The notes beneath the pieces were generated by a model. It had not been told where the DNA came from. It worked only from the letters and a program-made list of their open reading frames with translations, and searched no databases. Source: Pseudomonadota bacterium (GTDB lineage: Bacteria; Pseudomonadota; Alphaproteobacteria; Rhizobiales; Devosiaceae). Taken from it: 64,000 nt of DNA. Of this stretch, positions 8,252-16,314 are shown one piece after another; the first letter of the stretch is position 1; each line of letters opens with the position of its first letter. The position numbers were made by a program, and so were the translations under genes. The stretch spans positions 1 to 64,000 of the forward strand of contig JAEWBN010000019.1 of NCBI GenBank assembly GCA_023391095.1, written 5' to 3'.

Positions 8252-8271
8252 ATATAAAGATATCTTTATAT
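8252..8271. promoter_or_regulatory. 20-bp palindromic operator upstream of the arsR-type/metF operon
   Basis: ATATAAAGATATCTTTATAT is a perfect palindrome 11 bp before the start at 8283, in an otherwise GC-rich region; flanking CCTG/CAGG extend the symmetry with one extra base. ArsR/SmtB dimers bind such AT-rich inverted repeats. In methyl-cycle regulators of the SahR type, similar sites precede methionine-cycle genes. Its position fits autoregulation of the two-gene operon. Confidence 0.65.
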
Positions 8272-8282
8272 CAGGGGTGGCT

Positions 8283-9242
8283 ATGAGCAATCTTGGCAAG
8301 ATGGTTGGCGTTCTCAAGGCCGCGGGCGAAAGCACGCGACTGCGCCTGCTCGCCCTCTTGGCCGACGGAGATCATTCGGTCAAGGACCTGACCGAGATCC
8401 TGGGACAGAGCCAGCCGCGCGTGTCTCGTCATCTCAAGCTTCTCGCCGATGCCGGTTTGGTACAGCGCCATGCCGAAGGGGCCTGGGCCTATTATCGCCT
8501 CGCACCAGATGGGCCGGGCGCGGAACTCGCGCGCTGGCTGACGAGCCGCATCGACAATGCCGACCCGGATTATCGTCGTGACCGGGCACGGCAGGCCGAA
8601 ACGCGGGCTGCCCGGCAGGCGCAGGCGGCTGCGTATTTCGCCAAGGTCGCGGAAAGCTGGGACCTTCTGGCAACCCTGCATGTGCCTGAAGCGGCCGTCG
8701 AACAGGCCCTGCTCAAGGAGTTGGAAGGCCGGCAGGTGGACCTCCTTGTCGATTTGGGCACTGGCACCGGACGCATGCTGGAACTGCTGGCGCCGGCTTA
8801 CCGCAATGGGGTGGGCATCGATTCCAGCCGGGAAATGCTTGCGGTCGCCCGCTCGCGCCTCTCCAGCGCAGGTATTTCCAATGCACAGGTGCGGTTGGGC
8901 GACATTTCGGCGCTTGATCTGGGCATGGGCGAAGCCGACGTCATCGTGCTTCACCAGGTGCTGCATTATTTCGATGATCCCGGCCGCATGCTCACCGAAG
9001 CTCGCCAACTGCTGAAGCCGGGCGGGGAAATGCTGATCGTGGATTTCGCGCCCCATGATCTCGAATTCCTCAGGACCGAGCATGAACACCGGCGGCTCGG
9101 ACTTTCCGCGGCGCAAATGCGCACTTGGGCCGATGCCGCGGGCCTCGACGTGGCGTCCAGCCGCGAATTTCCAAGCGATAACACCGATGGCGGTCTGACC
9201 GTGTGCCTCTGGCGCCTGGTTGCCCGCGCCAGGACGGATTGA
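8283..9242 (+). CDS. ArsR-family regulator fused to a SAM-dependent methyltransferase domain (SahR-like)
   Basis: A 319-residue fusion. Residues ~1-85 form an ArsR winged helix (STRLRLLALLADGDHSVKDLTEILGQSQPRVSRHLKLL) without an obvious metal-binding Cys cluster. Residues ~105-315 form a Rossmann-type methyltransferase with motif I VDLGTGTGRMLELL, an acidic GIDSS strand end and HQVLHYFDDP. Because metF follows five bases later and a palindrome precedes it, the likely ligand is S-adenosylmethionine or S-adenosylhomocysteine, with repression of methionine-cycle genes as described for SahR. A GTG at 8277 is in frame, but ATG 8283 has AGGGG at good spacing. Whether it still methylates anything is unknown. 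Confidence 0.82.
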   Translation: MSNLGKMVGVLKAAGESTRLRLLALLADGDHSVKDLTEILGQSQPRVSRHLKLLADAGLVQRHAEGAWAYYRLAPDGPGAELARWLTSRIDNADPDYRRDRARQAETRAARQAQAAAYFAKVAESWDLLATLHVPEAAVEQALLKELEGRQVDLLVDLGTGTGRMLELLAPAYRNGVGIDSSREMLAVARSRLSSAGISNAQVRLGDISALDLGMGEADVIVLHQVLHYFDDPGRMLTEARQLLKPGGEMLIVDFAPHDLEFLRTEHEHRRLGLSAAQMRTWADAAGLDVASSREFPSDNTDGGLTVCLWRLVARARTD

Positions 9243-9246
9243 TCCC

Positions 9247-10146
9247 ATGCTAGACGACGCACAGCGCGCCAGCCGCCAGGTGGCGGCCCAACGCCCTGAC
9301 CTCCAGATTTCCTTCGAGTTCTTTCCGCCCAAGACGGATGCGATGGAAGCCCGGTTCTGGGAGAGCATCCATAAGCTCGCGCCACTCAAGCCGCGCTTCG
9401 TTTCGGTGACCTATGGGGCAGGGGGCTCGACCCGCGAACGCACGCTGCGCATGGTCCGCTCCATCACTGCCGATACCGGTGTGCCGGCTGCGGCGCACCT
9501 GACCTGCGTCGGGGCCACGCGCGACGAGGTGGACGATGTCGTCCGCGGCTACAAGGAGGCCGGCGTCAGCAGCATCGTTGCGCTGCGCGGTGATCCCCCC
9601 GAGGGGGTGGGCCAGCCCTTCACGCCCCATCCGGACGGCTATCGCAATGCGGCCGATCTTGTGGCGGGTATCCGACGCATTGGCGACTTCGATATTTCCG
9701 TTGCGGCTTATCCGGAACGACATCCGCAGAGCCAGAGCTGGGACGAGGACATCGACAACCTCAAGCGCAAGCTGGACGCCGGTGCCAATCGCGCCATTAC
9801 GCAGATGTTCTTCCGCAACTCCGATTACCTGCGCTACGTGGAGCGCGCGCGTCGGGCCGGCATCACTGCGCCCATCGTGCCGGGCATCCAGCCGATCCAT
9901 AGCTTCAAGCAGATTTCCGGCTTTGCGGCCCGCTGCGGAGCGTCCATTCCAGACTGGCTCGCAGACCGCTTCGAAGGGCTGGAGGATGACCCTGAAACCC
10001 ACGCCCTTGTTGCTGCTGCCGTAGCCGCCGAGCAGGTCACCGAGCTCCTGGACGAAGGCGTCACCGAATTCCACTTCTATACCCTCAACCGGTCCAACCT
10101 CGTGCTGGCTCTAGCGCGCCTTCTGGGACGCCGCCCGCTGGCCTAG
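9247..10146 (+). CDS. metF: 5,10-methylenetetrahydrofolate reductase MetF
   Basis: A 299-residue FAD-dependent TIM-barrel enzyme that reduces methylene-THF to methyl-THF, the methyl donor for methionine synthesis. Family hallmarks are ISFEFFPPKT with the catalytic Glu near the N-terminus, the FVSVTYGAGGSTRERT strand, the HLTCVGATRDEV segment, VALRGDPPEG (FAD contact) and ITQMFFRNSDYLRYV. The chosen ATG lies 5 bp after the stop of the ArsR-methyltransferase gene; an upstream in-frame start would overlap that gene. The two genes form one operon, linking methyl-donor supply to its probable regulator. Confidence 0.96.
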   Translation: MLDDAQRASRQVAAQRPDLQISFEFFPPKTDAMEARFWESIHKLAPLKPRFVSVTYGAGGSTRERTLRMVRSITADTGVPAAAHLTCVGATRDEVDDVVRGYKEAGVSSIVALRGDPPEGVGQPFTPHPDGYRNAADLVAGIRRIGDFDISVAAYPERHPQSQSWDEDIDNLKRKLDAGANRAITQMFFRNSDYLRYVERARRAGITAPIVPGIQPIHSFKQISGFAARCGASIPDWLADRFEGLEDDPETHALVAAAVAAEQVTELLDEGVTEFHFYTLNRSNLVLALARLLGRRPLA

Positions 10147-10176
10147 CCATCACATCTGGTTCATCTGCGGTTCAGG

Positions 10177-10222
10177 CGGCCAGGCAGATCATGCCTGGCC
10201 GTGGCCCTTCATATTGTGGCCA
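10177..10222 (+). terminator. tandem hairpins after metF
   Basis: CGGCCAGGCA (10177-10186) pairs perfectly with TGCCTGGCCG (10192-10201) over a 5-nt loop, and a second GTGGCC/GGCCAC hairpin follows directly. There is no clear T-tract, so this may be a weak terminator or an mRNA 3' end stabiliser. Confidence 0.45.
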
Positions 10223-10273
10223 CGAAATGGGGCGATGTCGCCCGCTTGATGATGAAGCCGGAACACGCGCCAA

Positions 10274-11095
10274 ATGCAGATTGATCGCCGCATCACCAAC
10301 GGACTGGCCTGGGCCGGGGCCGCTCTGGTCATCGGCATTCCCGTTCTCGATTTTGCCATGCGACAGGTTTCGCCGGAGACGCCCCGCGCCGTCGTTGTCG
10401 CGCCTGAGGTGGTTGAGGACGTGGTCGCACCCGCAGTCTCGTCCGCCGCCGAGCCAGGCGCGCCGAGCCAGGCGGCGACACCGCCCGCCCAGACTCAAGC
10501 GGTGGCGCCAACCCAGCCCCAGCAGACTGCGAGCGCATCAGGCGATGCCGTTGATCGCTTCGTCGAGAGTGGCCGGCCGCTCCCAAGCTATATTTCGGGC
10601 TCCGACCCTGCGCCGACGCCGACTGCGACCGCTCCTGCTGCGCCTGCCCCTGTTACGCCTGCGCCTGCCTCTGAACCTGTGGTCACGCCTGCACCCACTG
10701 CCGAAACGCCTGTCCGGCCGGTGATCCAGACCCCGATGCAAACGGAGCCCTCTGCCCCGCCGGCTGTCGCCGTGACCATGCCGACGCCCGTGTCCCAGCG
10801 GCCTCCGTCCCGACCAGCCATTGGGCCCACCCTATCGCCAGCCCCTGCTACCGTGCCCGCCCTGCAGCCGCAGCAACCTTTGCAACTGCAGTCGCCGCAA
10901 CCCGTGCAGCCACCGCTGGTGCTGGACGATGGCGGACCCCTGATCACTGCCGAGGACCTCGAAGACTGGGAGTCCGGGCCGCTGAGCGAATTCCTGGCTA
11001 ACCGCGCCAATCAGCGCGGGCAGCAGGTTCCGGTGACGGAATATGAGCCAGAGGGCTTTTTCCTTGATGACTACTATTCCGGCTTCGGGCAGTAG
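10274..11095 (+). CDS. proline/alanine-rich membrane-anchored protein, unknown
   Basis: A 273-residue protein with one N-terminal hydrophobic segment (residues ~9-28, LAWAGAALVIGIPVLDFAM), then about 190 residues dominated by Pro, Ala, Thr, Val and Gln with no apparent fold, then a short conserved-looking acidic C-terminal segment (LITAEDLEDWESGPLSEFLANR and an EGFFLDDYYSGFGQ end). The design suggests an inner-membrane anchor, a flexible periplasmic linker crossing the envelope, and a small C-terminal interaction module. No family was recognised. There is no strong ribosome site before the ATG, so the start is tentative. It precedes the J-domain protein on the same strand by about 80 bp. Confidence 0.65.
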   Translation: MQIDRRITNGLAWAGAALVIGIPVLDFAMRQVSPETPRAVVVAPEVVEDVVAPAVSSAAEPGAPSQAATPPAQTQAVAPTQPQQTASASGDAVDRFVESGRPLPSYISGSDPAPTPTATAPAAPAPVTPAPASEPVVTPAPTAETPVRPVIQTPMQTEPSAPPAVAVTMPTPVSQRPPSRPAIGPTLSPAPATVPALQPQQPLQLQSPQPVQPPLVLDDGGPLITAEDLEDWESGPLSEFLANRANQRGQQVPVTEYEPEGFFLDDYYSGFGQ

Positions 11096-11171
11096 GCATT
11101 CCATGGCTGGCATGGACGCTGACGCTGCAACGCAGTAGGTTGCGCCCAAATCAATGCGAAGGGCCGCCACC

Positions 11172-11918
11172 ATGCTGTGTTGCGTGCGCAAAGAGGAAGA
11201 AAACCGGAGCCTGCGTGAGAAATTCGCAGAGTTTCTGGGCTCATTTTCCCAGCGAACGGGGCTGGCTGGCCGCGTGGCCAGTGCGCTCGACCCTGACACC
11301 TGGCTGCCCGGCGGGCGCGACGCGGCCTTTACGCTGGCGCTGATTGCCCTGTCCGCCAAAATGGCGATTGCCGATGGCGCGGTGACCGCGTCCGAAGTCA
11401 GGGCCTTCAATGCGACGGTCGAGATTGCCAAGGGCAATGAGCCGCAGGTGGAAAAGCTCTTCAACCTCGCCAAGCAGGATGTCGCCGGTTACGACGCCTA
11501 TGCGCGCAAGGTGGCGCGGTTCTTTTCCGACACGCCCGAAACGCTCGAGCATGTGCTGGACGGTCTGTTCTTTATCGCCACTGCAGACGGCCTCGTGCAT
11601 GAAGCCGAGCTCGACTATCTGCGCGACGTGAGTTCGATCTTCGGGTTTGACGACGCGCGTTTCGAGCAGATTGCGTCCCAGCATGTGGTGCTGGAAGAGG
11701 GTGTCGATCCCTATACCGTGCTGGGCCTGAGCCATGATGCACCGCCCGAGGAAGTGCGCCGGGTTTATCGCATGCTGGTTGCCGAACATCATCCAGACCG
11801 GCTGATCGCCAAGGGCGTGCCCGAGGAACTGATCGACGTTGCAACGGCGCGCATGTCGGCCATCAACCTCGCCTACCAGGCCATCACCAAGCCCAAGCCG
11901 CAGCCATTGCTGACTTGA
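11172..11918 (+). CDS. TerB and J-domain protein (DjlA-like co-chaperone)
   Basis: A 248-residue protein with a TerB-type helical domain (residues ~45-165, ALIALSAKMAIADGAVTASEVRAF and a second IATADGLVHEAELDYLR repeat) and a C-terminal J domain (~180-245) carrying the essential HPD motif in LVAEHHPDRL. J domains stimulate DnaK ATPase activity. DjlA of E. coli has the same TerB-J order but also an N-terminal membrane segment, which is not obvious here. An upstream ATG at 11154 is possible; the one at 11172 has GAAGGG at reasonable spacing. The next feature is the RNase P RNA. Confidence 0.85.
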   Translation: MLCCVRKEEENRSLREKFAEFLGSFSQRTGLAGRVASALDPDTWLPGGRDAAFTLALIALSAKMAIADGAVTASEVRAFNATVEIAKGNEPQVEKLFNLAKQDVAGYDAYARKVARFFSDTPETLEHVLDGLFFIATADGLVHEAELDYLRDVSSIFGFDDARFEQIASQHVVLEEGVDPYTVLGLSHDAPPEEVRRVYRMLVAEHHPDRLIAKGVPEELIDVATARMSAINLAYQAITKPKPQPLLT

Positions 11919-11950
11919 CGGCGGCCCGCGCCTCCCGCACATATCCGCCC

Positions 11951-12330
<380 letters not shown>

Positions 12331-12400
12331 GTTGACTTTCTGGTTCCATCGTCGCTAAACGATACGCTGACTTCCGCCGGATACCGGCGGGCACACGCTG

Positions 12401-12423
12401 GAGCCATTCATGGCTCTTTTTTT
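12401..12423 (+). terminator. rnpB terminator
   Basis: GAGCCA (12401-12406), loop TTCA, TGGCTC (12411-12416) and seven T residues form a compact intrinsic terminator. A further GC hairpin (CCGCCGG/CCGGCGG) lies just upstream at about 12374-12390. Confidence 0.85.
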
Positions 12424-12491
12424 GTTGGTCGTGTTTCCGGGGCGCCTGTCTATGGCTGTTGCGTCTGGAAACCCTGCCTGGAGTTGGCGCG

Positions 12492-13592
12492 ATGCCCCTG
12501 GCTACCCCATACTATCTGATCGACGAGAATGCGCTTGAGCAGAACCTCGCGCGCGTCGATCTTCTGCGTTCGCTCTCGGGTGCGAAGTGTCTTCTGGCGC
12601 TCAAGTGCTTTGCCACCTGGTCGACCTTTCCGCAGATCGCGCCGCACATGGACGGCACGACCTCGTCGTCCCTGAACGAACTCAAGCTCGGCCGTGAAAA
12701 GTTCGGCGGCGAAACGCATGCCTATTCGGTCGCATGGTCCGATGCCGAGATCGATGAGGCCGTGGCCAATGCCGACAAGATGATCTTCAACTCGGTGAGC
12801 CAGCTTGAGCGCTTCGGTGCCAAGGCGGCCCACCTTCCCGTTGGCCTGCGCGTCAATCCGGGTGTCAGCCATTCGCACTTCGATCTGGCAGACCCGGCTC
12901 GGCCTTTCAGCCGGCTGGGCGAATCCGACCGGAGCAAGGTCGAGGCGGCGATGGACCGCATTTCCGGCTTCATGCTGCACTGCAATTGCGAAAATGATTC
13001 CGTGCCGGCGTTTTCCGAACTGCTCGACACGATCGAAGCGCGGATTGGTGACCTTCTGGAACGTCTCGACTGGGTGAGCCTGGGTGGCGGTATCCACTTC
13101 ACCAAACCCGGCTACGACATCGAGGGCCTGGCTGCCCGGCTCAAGGCCTTTGCCGAGAAGTTTGGCGTCCAGGTCTATCTCGAACCCGGCGACACGGTCG
13201 TTACCGATACGACCACGCTCGAGGTTTCGGTTCTCGACATTGTGGAAAACGGCAAGTCCATCGCCATTGTGGACTCGGCCGTCGAAGCCCATATGCTGGA
13301 CTTGCTGGTGTATCGGGAGAGCGGCGCCGTTGCGCCCAATTCCGGACCCTACCGCTATGTGATTGCGGGCAAATCCTGTCTTGCCGGAGATGTGTTCGGC
13401 GAGTTCGACTTCCCTGCCGAGCTGCATATCGGCGATCGGATTTCACTGCTCAATGCAGGGGGATACACGATGGTGAAGAAAAACTGGTTCAACGGCGTGG
13501 CCATGCCCGCTATAGCCATTGCCAGGAAGAACGGCACGATCGAACTTGTACAATCGTTCGATTATGCCGACTATGTCGCCAGCCTGTCATAA
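12492..13592 (+). CDS. nspC: carboxy(nor)spermidine decarboxylase
   Basis: A 366-residue PLP-dependent fold III decarboxylase that removes the carboxyl group from carboxyspermidine or carboxynorspermidine, the last step of the alternative polyamine route. The PLP lysine is Lys38 in LLALKCFATW. Other family marks are the TTSSSLNELKLGREKFGGETHAYS loop, LRVNPGVSHSH, the LGGGIHFTKPGYD phosphate-binding strand, and YLEPGDTVV near the C-terminus. The ATG at 12492 follows GGAG by eight bases; a start 33 bp upstream is in frame but unsupported. The carboxyspermidine dehydrogenase follows 45 bp later. Most alphaproteobacteria use this pair to make spermidine from putrescine, so spermidine is the likelier product. 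Confidence 0.93.
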   Translation: MPLATPYYLIDENALEQNLARVDLLRSLSGAKCLLALKCFATWSTFPQIAPHMDGTTSSSLNELKLGREKFGGETHAYSVAWSDAEIDEAVANADKMIFNSVSQLERFGAKAAHLPVGLRVNPGVSHSHFDLADPARPFSRLGESDRSKVEAAMDRISGFMLHCNCENDSVPAFSELLDTIEARIGDLLERLDWVSLGGGIHFTKPGYDIEGLAARLKAFAEKFGVQVYLEPGDTVVTDTTTLEVSVLDIVENGKSIAIVDSAVEAHMLDLLVYRESGAVAPNSGPYRYVIAGKSCLAGDVFGEFDFPAELHIGDRISLLNAGGYTMVKKNWFNGVAMPAIAIARKNGTIELVQSFDYADYVASLS

Positions 13593-13637
13593 GGACAGGC
13601 TGATCCGTTACCCCTCGAAAAAGGTGTTTCGTGCCAA

Positions 13638-14924
13638 TTGAAAAAGAACCTGCTGATCATCGGCGCCGGAGGTGTCGCGCAAGTTGCTGCCTTTAAGGCA
13701 GCCATGCACAATGACGTGCTCGGAGACATTCATATCGCCTCCCGCACACTGTCGAAATGCGAAGCCATCATCGGCTCCATCCTTGAGAAAAAAGCGCTCA
13801 AGCGCCCGGGCATCCTGGCTGCGCATCAACTCGATGCCATGGATATCGAGGCCACAAAGGCCCTTATCCGTCAGACCAAGAGCCAGATCGTTCTCAATGC
13901 CGGCTCGGCCTTCCTCAACATGAGCGTGCTGCGCGCCTGTATCGACATGGGCGTCGCCTATATCGACACGGCTATCCACGAAGACCCCACCAAGGTGTGC
14001 GAGACGCCGCCCTGGTACGGCAATTACGAGTGGAAGCATCGAGAGGAATGCGAGCGCAAGGGCGTTACCGCCGTCCTGGGCGCCGGTTTTGATCCGGGTG
14101 TGGTCAATGCCTATGCCGCCCTGGCCGCCAACGCCTATTTCGACCAGATCGACAGCATTGACATCATCGACGTCAATGCGGGCAGCCATGGCCGCTACTT
14201 TGCGACCAATTTTGATCCCGAGATCAACTTCCGCGAATTCACCGGCACGGTGTGGAGCTGGCAGGAAAGCCAGTGGCGCGCCAACAAGATGTTCGAGGTC
14301 AAGCGCACGGACGACCTGCCGGTCGTCGGCGCGCAGACGACGTATCTGACCGGCCATGACGAAGTGCATTCCCTCTCGGCCAATCTCGACGTCCCCGATA
14401 TCCGGTTCTGGATGGGCTTTGGCGATCACTACATCAACGTCTTCACGGTGCTCAACAATCTCGGCCTTCTGTCCGAGAAGCCGGTTGTGACCGCCGAAGG
14501 GCTGGAAGTGATCCCGCTCAAGGTGGTCAAGGCCGTGCTGCCTGATCCCATGTCACTGGCTCCCGATTACACCGGCAAAACGTTTATCGGCGATCTGGTC
14601 AAGGGCACGCGCAATGGGGCTCCGGCTGAGCTGCTGGTTTACAACATCAGCGATCACGAGGACGCCTTTGCCGAAACCAACAGCCAGGCCATCTCCTATA
14701 CGGCCGGCGTGCCGGCCATCGCCGCGGCCATGCTGATCGCCAGGGGCGAGTGGGACTGCCACCACATGGTCAATGTCGAGGAACTGCCGCCCGTGCCGTT
14801 CATCGACCTTCTGGGCAAGCTGGGCCTGCCAACGCGGGTGCGCGACGCCAATGGCGACCGTGCGTTCGATCCGGCGGAGTTCCGGCACCAGACCGGGCAG
14901 GCAGCCCGCGTCAAGGGCGCCTAG
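13638..14924 (+). CDS. carboxyspermidine dehydrogenase (saccharopine dehydrogenase family)
   Basis: A 428-residue NADPH-dependent enzyme that reductively joins putrescine (or diaminopropane) to aspartate semialdehyde, giving the substrate of the decarboxylase encoded just upstream. The N-terminal Rossmann motif is LLIIGAGGVAQVAAFKAA; conserved family stretches are YIDTAIHEDP, VLGAGFDPGVVNAYAA and HDEVHSLSANLDVPDIRFWMGFGDHYINVF. The frame opens with an uncommon TTG codon (13638), giving MKKNLLIIG; no in-frame ATG or GTG lies nearby, and the only Shine-Dalgarno-like AAGG is rather distant. The weak start may keep expression low. A strong terminator follows. Confidence 0.92.
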   Translation: MKKNLLIIGAGGVAQVAAFKAAMHNDVLGDIHIASRTLSKCEAIIGSILEKKALKRPGILAAHQLDAMDIEATKALIRQTKSQIVLNAGSAFLNMSVLRACIDMGVAYIDTAIHEDPTKVCETPPWYGNYEWKHREECERKGVTAVLGAGFDPGVVNAYAALAANAYFDQIDSIDIIDVNAGSHGRYFATNFDPEINFREFTGTVWSWQESQWRANKMFEVKRTDDLPVVGAQTTYLTGHDEVHSLSANLDVPDIRFWMGFGDHYINVFTVLNNLGLLSEKPVVTAEGLEVIPLKVVKAVLPDPMSLAPDYTGKTFIGDLVKGTRNGAPAELLVYNISDHEDAFAETNSQAISYTAGVPAIAAAMLIARGEWDCHHMVNVEELPPVPFIDLLGKLGLPTRVRDANGDRAFDPAEFRHQTGQAARVKGA

Positions 14925-14938
14925 GCAACCAAAAGACA

Positions 14939-14965
14939 AGAGGCCGCAGCGATGCGGCCTCTTTC
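14939..14965. terminator. terminator after the polyamine operon
   Basis: AGAGGCCGCA (14939-14948) and TGCGGCCTCT (14953-14962) pair perfectly over a GCGA loop, followed by a short T run. It lies between genes converging from both strands and may serve both, although the minus-strand side has fewer T residues. Confidence 0.8.
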
Positions 14966-14980
14966 ATATGCGTTGGGTGC

Positions 14981-15688
14981 TCAGATCGCGCTGAGGATGC
15001 CCTTGGCGACCACCGGGCCGGTGGGGATACCGCCGGGTCCACCGCCCAGCGGCTCAAGCGTGATGGCGAGCAGCGCATCCTCTGCCCAGCCGGCATATTC
15101 GCTTTCGGGCAGCACAACCAGCGTAGGTGACTCGGCCGACACGATGCCCATGGATTTGGGCGCATTACCGCCCTCGATCACCCAAAGCTCGTAGTCACGA
15201 TCCTGCCCCGGATCGCCGGCCAGGGTGGTCAGGCGCAATTGGCCAGTGCCGTCGTAAAGCGCCACCATGCGCACCTCGGTGCCGGGTTCTTCCAGCATGG
15301 CGACCATCTGGGTGCTGGTTTGCGGGGCTTGGGGGACCTCCGGTCGGAGGGTGGCAAAGCCGATGGACAGGACGGCAACTGCGAGCGCGCCCGCGGCCAC
15401 CGCGCGCCAAAAGGCAAGACTTTCCCAGAAGGATGCCTTTTCCGGCGCGGAAACGCCGAAAAGCCGCCTTTCTAGACGGGCGTAAGTATGAGCCGGCGCG
15501 GGCACGGGCGCGAACTCCGAATCCAGCGCGGAAAAGTGCGCGATCCAGAAGTCCCGCTCGGCTTTGAGCTGCGGACTGGCCTCGATCAGCCGTTCGACCC
15601 GCTGGTGCTCTGCCGTGGACAGAACGCCGAGCACATATTCAGCGACAAGGGCAGGGGAGTCGGCCGTTTCTTGGGGTTGTTCGCTCAT
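14981..15688 (-). CDS. anti-sigma factor, RskA family
   Basis: A 235-residue single-pass inner-membrane protein. The cytosolic N-terminal ~95 residues (VAEYVLGVLSTAEHQRVERLIEASPQL and an ARLERRLFG segment) match the anti-sigma domain of RskA-type regulators. A membrane segment follows (FWRAVAAGALAVAVLSIGFATL). The periplasmic C-terminal RskA domain has the typical YELWVIEGG and MGIV patterns and a Gly/Pro-rich end. The start ATG overlaps the stop of the upstream sigma gene by four bases, the classic coupled sigma/anti-sigma arrangement. In the family, proteolysis of the anti-sigma factor releases the sigma factor. Confidence 0.9.
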   Translation of the reverse strand: MSEQPQETADSPALVAEYVLGVLSTAEHQRVERLIEASPQLKAERDFWIAHFSALDSEFAPVPAPAHTYARLERRLFGVSAPEKASFWESLAFWRAVAAGALAVAVLSIGFATLRPEVPQAPQTSTQMVAMLEEPGTEVRMVALYDGTGQLRLTTLAGDPGQDRDYELWVIEGGNAPKSMGIVSAESPTLVVLPESEYAGWAEDALLAITLEPLGGGPGGIPTGPVVAKGILSAI

Positions 15689-16236
15689 GCTGCAAGACAG
15701 TCCTTGAGCCGCATCAGGCTCCGGCGCAGCCAGGTGCGCATGGTATTGAGCGGCACGGAAAAGCGTTCGGCCAGCTCCTCATAACTATAGCCTTCGAGAT
15801 AGGCCCCTTTGACCGCTTCGGCGCGATCGCTCTCCAGCGTCCGCAGGCAGGCCTCGATACGGCCGCGCTCCTGCCCGGCAGCCGTGGCTTGTTCAGGGCT
15901 AAGGCCGTCGTCCGCAATATCGAGTGCCTCGTCTATATTATCTGAAGCGGGGCGCCGCGCGCGGAGCACATCGAGTGCGTGATTGCGCGCGATGGCCACG
16001 AGCCAACTGATCGGGCTGGTATTGCCGGGCACAAAACGGTCCGCGCGTTGCCAGATTTTTACGTACACTTCCTGGATTGCCTCTTCGGCGTCGGCCCTAT
16101 TCTTAAGGATACGCAGGGTCACTCCGAAGAGTTTCGCATTGGTGCGCTCATACAGCAGTTTGAAGGCGGCGCGGTCGCGCAGCGCACAACGGGATATGAG
16201 ATCGGTAATCTCGTTCGACGCCGTATCCGCTGGCAT
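15685..16236 (-). CDS. ECF RNA polymerase sigma factor (SigK-like)
   Basis: A 183-residue extracytoplasmic-function sigma factor with region 2 (FKLLYERTNAKLFGVTLRILKNRADAEEAIQEVYVKIWQRADRF) and region 4 (LRTLESDRAEAVKGAYLEGYSYEELAERFSVPLNTMRTWLRRSLMRLKDCL), lacking regions 1 and 3 as expected. ATG 16236 is preferred over an in-frame GTG at 16251 because GGAGG precedes it by eight bases. It is translationally coupled to the RskA-type anti-sigma factor downstream. Such pairs commonly control envelope or oxidative stress genes; the signal is not readable here. Confidence 0.92.
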   Translation of the reverse strand: MPADTASNEITDLISRCALRDRAAFKLLYERTNAKLFGVTLRILKNRADAEEAIQEVYVKIWQRADRFVPGNTSPISWLVAIARNHALDVLRARRPASDNIDEALDIADDGLSPEQATAAGQERGRIEACLRTLESDRAEAVKGAYLEGYSYEELAERFSVPLNTMRTWLRRSLMRLKDCLAA

Positions 16237-16256
16237 TGGCCGCGCCTCCACTCACA

Positions 16257-16280
16257 CTGCGTTCGGTTCGAACAACGCAG
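16257..16280 (-). promoter_or_regulatory. inverted repeat in the sigma-factor leader
   Basis: CTGCGTT (16257-16263) and AACGCAG (16274-16280) are perfect 7-bp arms around a 10-nt centre that itself contains GTTCGAAC. The repeat begins 20 bp upstream of the sigma-factor start. It could be an operator or an RNA hairpin. Confidence 0.35.
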
Positions 16281-16314
16281 CACAGGCGCGGTTGGATCAG
16301 CTCTCGTCGCGAAT

